Source: Pseudomonas reactans | Lineage (GTDB): Bacteria; Pseudomonadota; Gammaproteobacteria; Pseudomonadales; Pseudomonadaceae | NCBI RefSeq assembly: GCF_013385825.1 | Contig: NZ_JACAPG010000011.1 | Span: forward strand, 295,279-359,278 | Reading direction: 5' to 3' | Length of the DNA stretch: 64,000 bases | Shown here: positions 57,677-64,000 of the stretch, one piece after another | Numbering within the stretch: the first letter of the stretch is position 1 | Layout of the letters: every line of letters begins with the position of its first letter | The notes under the pieces: model-generated | Database searches by the model: none | What the model was told of the DNA's origin: nothing | Seen by the model: the letters and a program-made list of their open reading frames with translations, nothing else | Translations under genes and position numbers: made by a program

Positions 57677-58519
57677 ATGCCGACTTTTGATTTCAAACAG
57701 CTGGACGTGTTCAGCCGCGTGGCGCTCAAAGGCAACCCGCTGGCGGTGGTGTTTGGCGCCGACAGCTTGACAGATCAGCAGATGGCGGACTTCGCCAATT
57801 GGACCAACCTCAGCGAAACCACGTTTTTGCTGACACCGCGTGATCCCAGGGCTGACTACCGGGTACGAATCTTCACCACCTTGACGGAACTGCCGTTCGC
57901 CGGGCACCCGACGCTGGGCAGTTGCCATGCGTGGCTGCAGGCCGGCGGGATTGCGAAAGATGAGGAGATCATCCAGGAGTGCGAAATTGGCCTGGTGCGT
58001 ATCCGTCGCCAGGGCGATGAGTTGGCATTTATCGCGCCGCCGTTGTTGCGTTCAGGGGCGCTGGAGGCCTCGTTGGTCGAGCGCCTGCGTTTGGCGCTGG
58101 GCTTGGCGCCCGACGCCATCGTGCGTAGCCAGTGGGTCGACAACGGTGCGGGATGGCTGGCGGTGATGCTGTCGGACCGTAATCAAGTATTGGATTTGCA
58201 ACCGGACTATTCGCAAATGCTCGGTTTGGCGGTGGGTGTAATCGCCCCCTGCGATCCCACGCGGGACGATGTGGACGCACAGTTTGAAGTCCGCGCCTTC
58301 ATTGCGGGTGACGGCGCCCAGGAGGACCCGGCCACCGGCAGCCTGAACGCTGGCGTCGCCCAATGGCTGCTGGCCGAAGGCCTGGCGCCTGAGCGCTATG
58401 TGGTCAGCCAGGGCACGGCCATCGGACGGGCGGGGCGCATTCGCGTCGAGCGCCAGGGCGATGAAATCTGGGTGGGTGGCGCTGTGGCGGTGTGTATCGA
58501 AGGGCGATTGCAGCTCTAG
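57677..58519 (+). CDS. PhzF-family isomerase-like protein
   Basis: 280 residues, two-domain diaminopimelate-epimerase-like fold. The catalytic Glu is E47 in NLSETTFLL; RIFTTLTELPFAGHPTLGSCHAW and EDPATGSLNAGVAQWLL are the other hallmarks. No phenazine genes are near, so the reaction is unknown. Probably co-transcribed with the GST gene. Confidence 0.9.
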   Translation: MPTFDFKQLDVFSRVALKGNPLAVVFGADSLTDQQMADFANWTNLSETTFLLTPRDPRADYRVRIFTTLTELPFAGHPTLGSCHAWLQAGGIAKDEEIIQECEIGLVRIRRQGDELAFIAPPLLRSGALEASLVERLRLALGLAPDAIVRSQWVDNGAGWLAVMLSDRNQVLDLQPDYSQMLGLAVGVIAPCDPTRDDVDAQFEVRAFIAGDGAQEDPATGSLNAGVAQWLLAEGLAPERYVVSQGTAIGRAGRIRVERQGDEIWVGGAVAVCIEGRLQL

Positions 58520-58601
58520 ATCAATGAATTGTTACGGGCGGCGCAATACACTATTGGCCCCTCGACGTTTGTGCTGCCGGGGCCAAGGGGCATAAGCTTT
58601 C

Positions 58602-58645
58602 GCCCCAAAGATTTCTGCCTTCTGCCCCAAAGATTTCTGCCTTCT
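58602..58645 (+). repeat. Perfect 22-bp tandem duplication before hemB
   Basis: GCCCCAAAGATTTCTGCCTT plus CT occurs twice with no gap (58602-58623, 58624-58645), ending 12 bases before the hemB ATG and directly before its ribosome site (TAGGAAAG). Confidence 0.95.
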
Positions 58646-58657
58646 GATAGGAAAGCC

Positions 58658-59632
58658 ATGACCAGCCAGTTCCCCCAAGCCCGCCCACGCCGCCTGCGCC
58701 GCTCCCCGGAGCTGCGTGGTTTGTTCCAGGAAAGCGAATTCACCCTCAATGATCTGGTGCTGCCGATCTTCGTCGAAGAAGAAATCGACGACTTCGTGCC
58801 GATCACCAGCATGCCCGGCGTGTTGCGCATCCCTGAGAAGAAACTGGCCGGCGAGATCGAGCGCTATGCCCGCGCCGGCATCAAGTCGGTGATGACCTTT
58901 GGCGTGTCGCACCACCTGGACGCCAGCGGTAGCGACACCTGGAAGGAGCGCGGCCTGGTCTCGCGCATGTCCTCGATCATCAAGGACGCCGTGCCGGAAA
59001 TGATCGTGATGTCCGACACCTGCTTCTGCGAATACACCGACCACGGCCATTGCGGCGTGATGCACGGTGCCCATGTCGACAATGACGCGACCTTGGTCAA
59101 CCTCGGCAAACAAGCCGTGGCGGCGGCCCGCGCCGGTGCCGATGTGATCGCACCCTCGGCGGCGATGGACGGGCAGGTCCAGGCGATTCGCCGCGCCCTG
59201 GATGATGCCGGCTTCACCCATATCCCGATCATGGCTTACTCGACCAAATTCGCCTCGGCCCTCTACGGCCCGTTCCGCGAAGCCGGCGGCAGCGCGCTCA
59301 AGGGCGACCGCAAAAGCTACCAGATGAACCCGATGAACCGCCGTGAAGCCGTGCGTGAATCGTTGCTGGACGAGCAGGAAGGCGCGGACGCGTTGATGGT
59401 CAAGCCAGCCGGAGCCTACCTCGACATCATCCGCGACATCCGCGAAGCCTCGCGCCTGCCAGTGGCGGCGTATCAGGTGAGCGGCGAGTACGCGATGATC
59501 AAGTTCGGCGCCCAGGCGGGTGCGATTGACGAGGATCGTGTGGTGCGCGAGACCTTGGGGTCGATCAAGCGCGCGGGTGCGGACTTGATCTTCACCTACT
59601 TTGCAATGGACCTGGCGTTGGCCGGGATCTGA
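58658..59632 (+). CDS. hemB: Delta-aminolevulinic acid dehydratase, zinc-type signature
   Basis: 324 residues from ATG 58658. It joins two 5-aminolevulinate molecules to porphobilinogen in heme synthesis. Active-site lysines are K197 ([12 protein letters not shown]) and K249 ([10 protein letters not shown]). Residues 120-133 read [15 protein letters not shown], the cysteine-rich metal site of zinc-dependent enzymes; the P. aeruginosa HemB instead has the Asp-type magnesium form (DVALDPFTTHGQDG). A second hemB of the magnesium type may therefore exist elsewhere in this genome. A tandem repeat lies just upstream. Confidence 0.94.
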   Translation: MTSQFPQARPRRLRRSPELRGLFQESEFTLNDLVLPIFVEEEIDDFVPITSMPGVLRIPEKKLAGEIERYARAGIKSVMTFGVSHHLDASGSDTWKERGLVSRMSSIIKDAVPEMIVMSDTCFCEYTDHGHCGVMHGAHVDNDATLVNLGKQAVAAARAGADVIAPSAAMDGQVQAIRRALDDAGFTHIPIMAYSTKFASALYGPFREAGGSALKGDRKSYQMNPMNRREAVRESLLDEQEGADALMVKPAGAYLDIIRDIREASRLPVAAYQVSGEYAMIKFGAQAGAIDEDRVVRETLGSIKRAGADLIFTYFAMDLALAGI

Positions 59633-59637
59633 TTGAG

Positions 59638-59677
59638 GGCGTTTGCGCAATGCTGCCTTCAGCGTTGCGCAAACGCC
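59638..59677. repeat. 13-bp perfect inverted repeat at the 3' end of the LysE-type gene
   Basis: GGCGTTTGCGCAA (59638-59650) and TTGCGCAAACGCC (59665-59677) form a strong hairpin without T-run. The right arm codes for the last residues of the exporter gene, and the left arm lies after hemB. Confidence 0.8.
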
Positions 59678-60282
59678 AGATTCAACCCCAACCCCGCAAA
59701 AGCCGCCGCAAAACTGCGGCGCAGCCAGTTCTGCACCCGTGGTGACTCGATCACGGCACGCCGAAACACATTGGCTAGCAGGCCATAGGCCACGAACACC
59801 ACAAACGTCATTGCCATGAACACAGCGCTCAGCACCAACATCTGCAGGGCGGGCGCCGTGCTGCCTGGTGTGATGAACTGGGGCAGGAACGCCAGGAAGA
59901 AGATGGTCAGCTTCGGGTTGAGAATGTTCATCAGCAGGCCGCGCAACATCAGTGTCCGGGCACCTGTGTGAGTCGGTGTGGCGCTGACCGCAAAGGCCGA
60001 CCGATCCCGCCAGGTGGCATACGCTACGTACAACAGGTAAGCGGCGCCTGCGTACTTCAACATTTCGAACGCCAACGCGCTGGTGTGCAACAAGGCCGAG
60101 AGGCCGAGAACCGACGCGAGCAAATGCGGGATGATCCCTGCGGTACAGCCCAACGAGGCGAACACACTGGCGCGCTTGCCGGCGGTGAGGCCGGTGGACA
60201 CGGTAAAGATCACGCCGGTGCCGGGAATCAGCACGACAATCAGGCAGGTGATAAGGAAGTTGAGGCTGAGCATGGCATTCAA
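59659..60282 (-). CDS. LysE/RhtB-family amino-acid exporter
   Basis: 207 residues, about five to six helices, the usual length. FLITCLIVVLIPGTGVIFTVSTGL and GLLMNILNPKLTIFFLAFLPQF are diagnostic. The start is ATG 60282, GGAG five bases upstream. It should export an amino acid such as homoserine or threonine; the substrate cannot be told. Confidence 0.93.
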   Translation of the reverse strand: MNAMLSLNFLITCLIVVLIPGTGVIFTVSTGLTAGKRASVFASLGCTAGIIPHLLASVLGLSALLHTSALAFEMLKYAGAAYLLYVAYATWRDRSAFAVSATPTHTGARTLMLRGLLMNILNPKLTIFFLAFLPQFITPGSTAPALQMLVLSAVFMAMTFVVFVAYGLLANVFRRAVIESPRVQNWLRRSFAAAFAGLGLNLAFAQR

Positions 60283-60419
60283 ACTCCGTGTACGAATGGT
60301 CGATGACAGATCCTGTCACGTTTGCGGGTGACTGGCGAGGGTACCTGCGGGGCGAACCCTGCTTACACTTACCGGTCGATATCTGCACTATCCGGCCCGC
60401 TGTCATCCAAGGAAGCCCC

Positions 60420-61505
60420 ATGCATTCAAGCCGCCTGATCCTCTGTTTTGCCACTTTGCTTGTGCTGGCTGGTTGCTCCACTCCACGCAACGCGCAGCAG
60501 CCGGAGCGCAGCGAAGCCGAAGTGAAGGCGCAGATCGTGCGGCTGCTGCCGGCCCAGGTGTCCGACCGCACGGGGTGGGCCCAGGACATCTACACCGCCT
60601 TCGATACCCAGAAAATCTACCCCAGCACGGAAAACATCTGCGCGGTGCTCGCGGTCACCGAGCAGGAGTCCACTTACCAACTGGACCCACCCGTGCCGAA
60701 TATGGGCAAGATCGCGCAGGATGAAATCCTGCGGCGTGCAGGAAAAGTCCATGTGCCGGCGTTTGTCGTACGCAGCGCGCTGCAACTGCGTTCGCCCACC
60801 GGCAAGACTTACGCTGATCGCCTGAGCGCTGCGCGCACGGAGAAAGACCTGAGCGGCATCTTCGATGACTTCATCAGCATGGTGCCTCTGGGAAACACGC
60901 TGTTTGGTGGTTTCAACCCGGTGCATACCGCAGGGCCGATGCAGGTGAGTATCGACTTTGCGCAGAAACAGGCGCGAGGTTATCCCTACACGGTGGACGG
61001 CAGCATTCGCCGCGAAGTGTTCACCCGCCGGGGCGGCATGTACTTCGGCATCGCGCATTTGCTCGGTTATCCGGTGAACTATGACCAGCCGTTGTATCGC
61101 TTTGCCGATTTCAACGCCGGCTGGTACGCCAGCCGCAATGCTGCGTTCCAGGCCGCCGTCAGCCGTGCCTCGGGCAAAGAACTGGCATTGGATGGGGATT
61201 TGATTCGCTACGGTTCGTTGTTGCCCGGCACGACCGAGTTGGCAGTGCGTTCGCTGGGCGCAAAGCTGGATATGCGCAACCCCAGCATCCGCAGCCAGTT
61301 GGAGCAAGGCGAGCAACAGGACTTTGAAGACACCACGCTCTACAAACGCGTGTTCGCCTTGGCCGACAAGGCAGCGGGCAAGCCAATGCCACGGGCGATC
61401 CTGCCGGGCATCGTGCTCAAGAGCCCCAAGATCACCCGCAACCTCACCACCGCCTGGTTCGCCAAGCGGGTGGATGAACGTTATCAGCGGTGCATGAAGC
61501 GCTGA
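60420..61505 (+). CDS. DUF1615 lipoprotein
   Basis: 361 residues from ATG 60420, with AAGGAAG before it. Lipobox LVLAGCS (Cys19). The mature part has AVLAVTEQESTYQLDPPVPNMG, a Glu-containing motif reminiscent of lytic transglycosylases, and HTAGPMQVSIDFAQ, where GPMQV resembles the second transglycosylase motif. DUF1615 fits; cell-wall cleavage is an inference. Confidence 0.88.
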   Translation: MHSSRLILCFATLLVLAGCSTPRNAQQPERSEAEVKAQIVRLLPAQVSDRTGWAQDIYTAFDTQKIYPSTENICAVLAVTEQESTYQLDPPVPNMGKIAQDEILRRAGKVHVPAFVVRSALQLRSPTGKTYADRLSAARTEKDLSGIFDDFISMVPLGNTLFGGFNPVHTAGPMQVSIDFAQKQARGYPYTVDGSIRREVFTRRGGMYFGIAHLLGYPVNYDQPLYRFADFNAGWYASRNAAFQAAVSRASGKELALDGDLIRYGSLLPGTTELAVRSLGAKLDMRNPSIRSQLEQGEQQDFEDTTLYKRVFALADKAAGKPMPRAILPGIVLKSPKITRNLTTAWFAKRVDERYQRCMKR

Positions 61506-61547
61506 TCAGCTTTGTGGGGCGCGGGCTTGTTGTGATGAGCAGGTTTC

Positions 61548-61706
61548 TTGTGGCGAGAGGGCTTGTCGCACCGCCTGCGTTGGGCTGCGAAGCAGCCCCA
61601 TTCAAAGAGAATGCGGTGTATCAGGTATCACTCGGCGGCTCTTTTGGGGGCTGCTTCGCAGCCCAACGCGGGCGGTGCGACGATTCGACAAGCCCGCTCG
61701 CCACAG
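61548..61706. repeat. Long imperfect inverted repeat, second REP-like family
   Basis: Left arm 61548-61599 and right arm 61646-61706 pair over about 50 bases (GTGGCGAG-GGGCTTGTCG... and GCGTTGGGCTGCGAAGCAGC). The right arm holds an extra eight bases (AATCGTCG). It fills most of the 333-base gap between the lipoprotein and the thioesterase genes; nothing else is seen there. Confidence 0.9.
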
Positions 61707-61838
61707 GCCGTCCACCAGGTTAAAGCGGGTCTGGTGGATTAACGTAAAGCATCGCGGGGGATTTGCGCGGTGGATGGTAATGGCCGCTGCGACTGGCGAG
61801 GCGTACATCTCAATCCTCACTCCAGGGAAGAGCCCGCC

Positions 61839-62255
61839 ATGATCACGCACGTCGTACCAGAAGGCTTTGTTTCGCTGCCCCGCAGTAGCCCGTTGCTTGA
61901 TCTGCTCGGCCCGGCGTATTGCCGAGGGGAGGGCCTGCAATTGGAAATTGGCCTGCGTGCCGACAATCGCCACGCCAATGGGCGCGGTACCGTGCATGGC
62001 GGGGTGTTGGCGACCCTGGCGGATATCGGCATGGGTTATGCGATGGCATTTTCCAGTGAGCCGCCGCTGCCGTTGATAACCGCGAGCATGACCTTGGACT
62101 ACCTGGGGGCGGTGCAGGTGGGGGAGTGGATTGTGGTGCGGTTGGAGCATCACAAGCGGGGGCGGCAGATGGCGTTTGCCACGGTGAGCTTGCAGGTGGG
62201 GGATAAGGTGGTGGCGCGGGCGAATGCGGTGTTTGCGGTGCCGCAACCTCAGTGA
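61839..62255 (+). CDS. PaaI-family hotdog thioesterase
   Basis: 138 residues from ATG 61839, with GGGAAGAG before it. The hotdog fold motif GRGTVHGGVLATLADIGMGYA holds the catalytic-site HGG followed by Asp. It hydrolyses acyl-CoA or aryl-CoA thioesters; the substrate is unknown. It ends at a hairpin and REP pair shared with the CoA gene cluster. Confidence 0.92.
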   Translation: MITHVVPEGFVSLPRSSPLLDLLGPAYCRGEGLQLEIGLRADNRHANGRGTVHGGVLATLADIGMGYAMAFSSEPPLPLITASMTLDYLGAVQVGEWIVVRLEHHKRGRQMAFATVSLQVGDKVVARANAVFAVPQPQ

Positions 62256-62261
62256 AAACCA

Positions 62262-62295
62262 TAAAGAAAAGGCCTGGTTTTCGTGGAACCAGGCC
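62262..62295 (-). terminator. Terminator of the acetyltransferase operon
   Basis: GGCCTGGTT and AACCAGGCC with a seven-base loop, followed on the minus strand by TTTTCTTT. It lies past the REP pair, downstream of the acetyl-CoA acetyltransferase. Confidence 0.82.
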
Positions 62296-62322
62296 CTCTC
62301 AATGTTGCTCTTTATTGCTTTT

Positions 62323-62424
62323 CTGTAGGAGCGAGCTTGCTCGCGAAGATCGCTAACGAAAACGCAGCTCTTCTGGCAGTACTCAGCGCCTGTAGATTCT
62401 TCGCGAGCAAGCTCGCTCCTACAG
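62323..62424. repeat. REP pair (BIME) abutting the acetyltransferase stop
   Basis: Inverted copies at 62323-62347 and 62400-62424 with a 52-base spacer. The second copy ends at the base next to the TGA of the acetyltransferase gene. Confidence 0.93.
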
Positions 62425-63606
62425 TCAAGCGCGTTCGAGCGCCAGCGCGACACCCTGGCCGCCACCGATGCACAGCGTTGCCAAACCTTTCTTGGCATCA
62501 CGCTTGATCATTTCATGCAGCAGGGTCACCAGCACGCGGCAGCCTGATGCGCCGATCGGGTGGCCGATGGCGATAGCGCCGCCGTTGACGTTGACCTTTT
62601 CTGCGTCCCATTCCAGCTCTTTGCCCACCGCCAGGGATTGTGCGGCGAAGGCTTCGTTGGCTTCGATCAGGTCCAGGTCACCCAGGCTCCAGCCGGCTTT
62701 GTCCAGGCAGCGGCGGGTCGCCGAGACCGGGCCGATGCCCATAATGGCTGGGTCGACGCCCGCGTTGGCGTAGCTGGCGATACGCGCCAGTACCGGCAGG
62801 CCGAGGGCCTTGGCCTTGTCGGCGCTCATCAGCAGCACGGCGGCGGCGCCGTCGTTGAGGCTGGAGGCGTTACCGGCGGTGACGCTGCCGTCCTTTTTGA
62901 ACGCCGGTTTCAGTTTGGCCAGGGACTCGGCAGTGGTGCCGGCGCGTGGCTGTTCATCCACGGCGAAGGCCACCGGGTCGCCTTTACGTTGGGGAATCAG
63001 GATCGGGGTGATCTCGTCGACAAAGCGGCCCGCTTCGATAGCGGCGGAGGCTTTTTGTTGGGACGCCGCAGCGAACGCGTCCTGGGCTTCACGGCTGATG
63101 CCGTACTTGTCCACCAGGTTCTCGGCGGTGATGCCCATGTGGTAGTCGTTGAATGCATCCCACAGGCCGTCGGTGATCATGCTGTCGATCATCTTGGCAT
63201 GACCCATGCGCAAACCCGTGCGTGCGGCGGGCAGTACGTACGGTGCCAGGCTCATGTTCTCCATGCCGCCGGCGATGATCACTTCGGCATCGCCGCAACG
63301 GATGGCCTGGGCGCCCAGGTGCAAGGCCTTGAGGCCGGAGCCGCAGACTTTGTTGAGGGTCAGGCTCGGCACGGCGTGGGGCAGGCCGGCGAGGATCGAA
63401 GCCTGCCGCGCCGGGTTTTGGCCTGAGCCGGCGGTGAGCACCTGGCCGAGGATCACTTCATCCACTTGGGCCGGGTCCAGGCCAGTCTGTTCCAACAGGC
63501 GACGGATCACGGCAGCGCCCAATTCCGGTGCCGGGATATTCGCCAGCGAACCCTGGAAGCTGCCCACGGCGGTGCGGGTGGCAGCAACAATCACGACGTC
63601 TTGCAT
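62425..63606 (-). CDS. atoB: Acetyl-CoA C-acetyltransferase
   Basis: 393 residues from ATG 63606; GAGGA lies upstream. Catalytic C88 (NKVCGSG), H349 (GHPIGASG) and C379 (CIGGGQG) are all in place. The thiolase joins or splits acetoacetyl-CoA. It directly follows a CoA-transferase subunit gene (11 bases), which suggests acetoacetate or other short-chain acid breakdown. Confidence 0.96.
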   Translation of the reverse strand: MQDVVIVAATRTAVGSFQGSLANIPAPELGAAVIRRLLEQTGLDPAQVDEVILGQVLTAGSGQNPARQASILAGLPHAVPSLTLNKVCGSGLKALHLGAQAIRCGDAEVIIAGGMENMSLAPYVLPAARTGLRMGHAKMIDSMITDGLWDAFNDYHMGITAENLVDKYGISREAQDAFAAASQQKASAAIEAGRFVDEITPILIPQRKGDPVAFAVDEQPRAGTTAESLAKLKPAFKKDGSVTAGNASSLNDGAAAVLLMSADKAKALGLPVLARIASYANAGVDPAIMGIGPVSATRRCLDKAGWSLGDLDLIEANEAFAAQSLAVGKELEWDAEKVNVNGGAIAIGHPIGASGCRVLVTLLHEMIKRDAKKGLATLCIGGGQGVALALERA

Positions 63607-63617
63607 GGAATCTGTCC

Positions 63618-64000
63618 TCACTGGAAGTGCATTTCTGGAACGTGGTCCGGGACGATCAGTTTACCGGCGGTCTTGCTCACAATCTCCTCAACGCTGACGC
63701 CAGGTGCGCGTTCCTTGAGGACAAAAGCGCCATTTTCGATTTCCAGGTACGCGAGGTCGGTCAATACACGCTTGATGCAGTTGGCGCCGGTCAGCGGCAG
63801 GCTGCACTGGCTGAGCAGCTTGGACTCACCGTCCTTGGACGCGTGGGTCATGATCACAATGATGTTTTCTGCACCGGCCACCAGGTCCATGGCGCCGCCC
63901 ATTCCTTTGACCAGCTTGCCGGGAATCATCCACGAGGCGATGTTGCCTTGTACGTCCACCTCAAATGCGCCAAGCACCGTGAGGTCGACGTGGCCGCCAC
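63618..64000 (-). CDS. 3-oxoacid CoA-transferase beta subunit (5' end beyond window)
   Basis: The window holds the last 127 residues. [34 protein letters not shown] and [19 protein letters not shown] are typical of the AtoA/ScoB/LpsJ-type beta subunit. The catalytic Glu of the family lies in the part outside the window. It activates a short-chain 3-oxo acid with CoA, feeding the thiolase that follows. The alpha subunit is probably just outside. Confidence 0.92.
   Translation of the reverse strand, partial: GGHVDLTVLGAFEVDVQGNIASWMIPGKLVKGMGGAMDLVAGAENIIVIMTHASKDGESKLLSQCSLPLTGANCIKRVLTDLAYLEIENGAFVLKERAPGVSVEEIVSKTAGKLIVPDHVPEMHFQ

Noticed and set aside
58532..60589. 685-codon frame on the minus strand across hemB and the exporter gene
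   Set aside because: It runs antisense to hemB and out of frame to the exporter; both of those are well supported.

Overview
The window is a 64 kb stretch of GC-rich chromosome from a Pseudomonas, most likely of the P. fluorescens group. The evidence is the thrS-infC-rpmI-rplT-pheS-pheT-ihfA order ending in a MerR-like gene and tRNA-Pro, a bkdR-bkdA1A2B-lpdV locus, an Hxc-like type II secretion operon, and several REP pairs of the GTAGGAGCGRGCTTGCYCGCGAA type that are typical of fluorescent pseudomonads. I assign the genus from recognised proteins; no database search was possible. I see no prophage, transposase, CRISPR array or rRNA.

Layout. 0-3.5 kb: a periplasmic nucleoside hydrolase, small hypothetical and secreted proteins, and a cold-shock protein. 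3.5-11 kb: the translation block (threonyl- and phenylalanyl-tRNA synthetases, IF3 with an AUU start, L35, L20, IHF-alpha, MerR-like regulator, tRNA-Pro). 11-17 kb: a glycine-zipper protein, then a GntR regulator followed by an amino-acid-type ABC importer and a cytoplasmic gamma-glutamyltransferase, which looks like one import-and-hydrolysis operon. 17-23 kb: a TonB-dependent siderophore receptor with a signalling (STN) domain, then fecBCDE. 23-29 kb: an operon on the minus strand (TonB receptor, flavin monooxygenase, sulfonate-type binding protein) with a divergent LacI regulator and a perfect 14-bp palindrome between them. 29-38.7 kb: an eleven-gene type II secretion operon. 38.7-46.5 kb: a tandem GNAT acetyltransferase, ilvE, and the branched-chain keto-acid dehydrogenase operon with its Lrp-type activator bkdR. 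46.5-49.9 kb: a sulfide/persulfide detoxification cluster (persulfide dioxygenase-like hydrolase, BigR-like repressor, sulfide:quinone reductase, TauE/SafE exporter). 49.9-62.3 kb: mixed housekeeping genes (yceH, sstT, MFS, nhaR, terC, phosphatase, GST-phzF pair, a zinc-type hemB, LysE exporter, lipoproteins, thioesterase). 62.4-64 kb: acetyl-CoA acetyltransferase and the start-truncated beta subunit of a CoA-transferase.

Most interesting points: the TonB receptor-monooxygenase-binding protein operon, which lacks a permease and ATPase; a secretion ATPase with no tetracysteine zinc motif combined with a lipoprotein secretin, a GspC without PDZ domain and a short GspK; a REP pair that supplies the stop codons of both convergent genes around it; a perfect 22-bp tandem duplication directly before hemB; and a 13-bp attenuator-like hairpin in the pheS leader.
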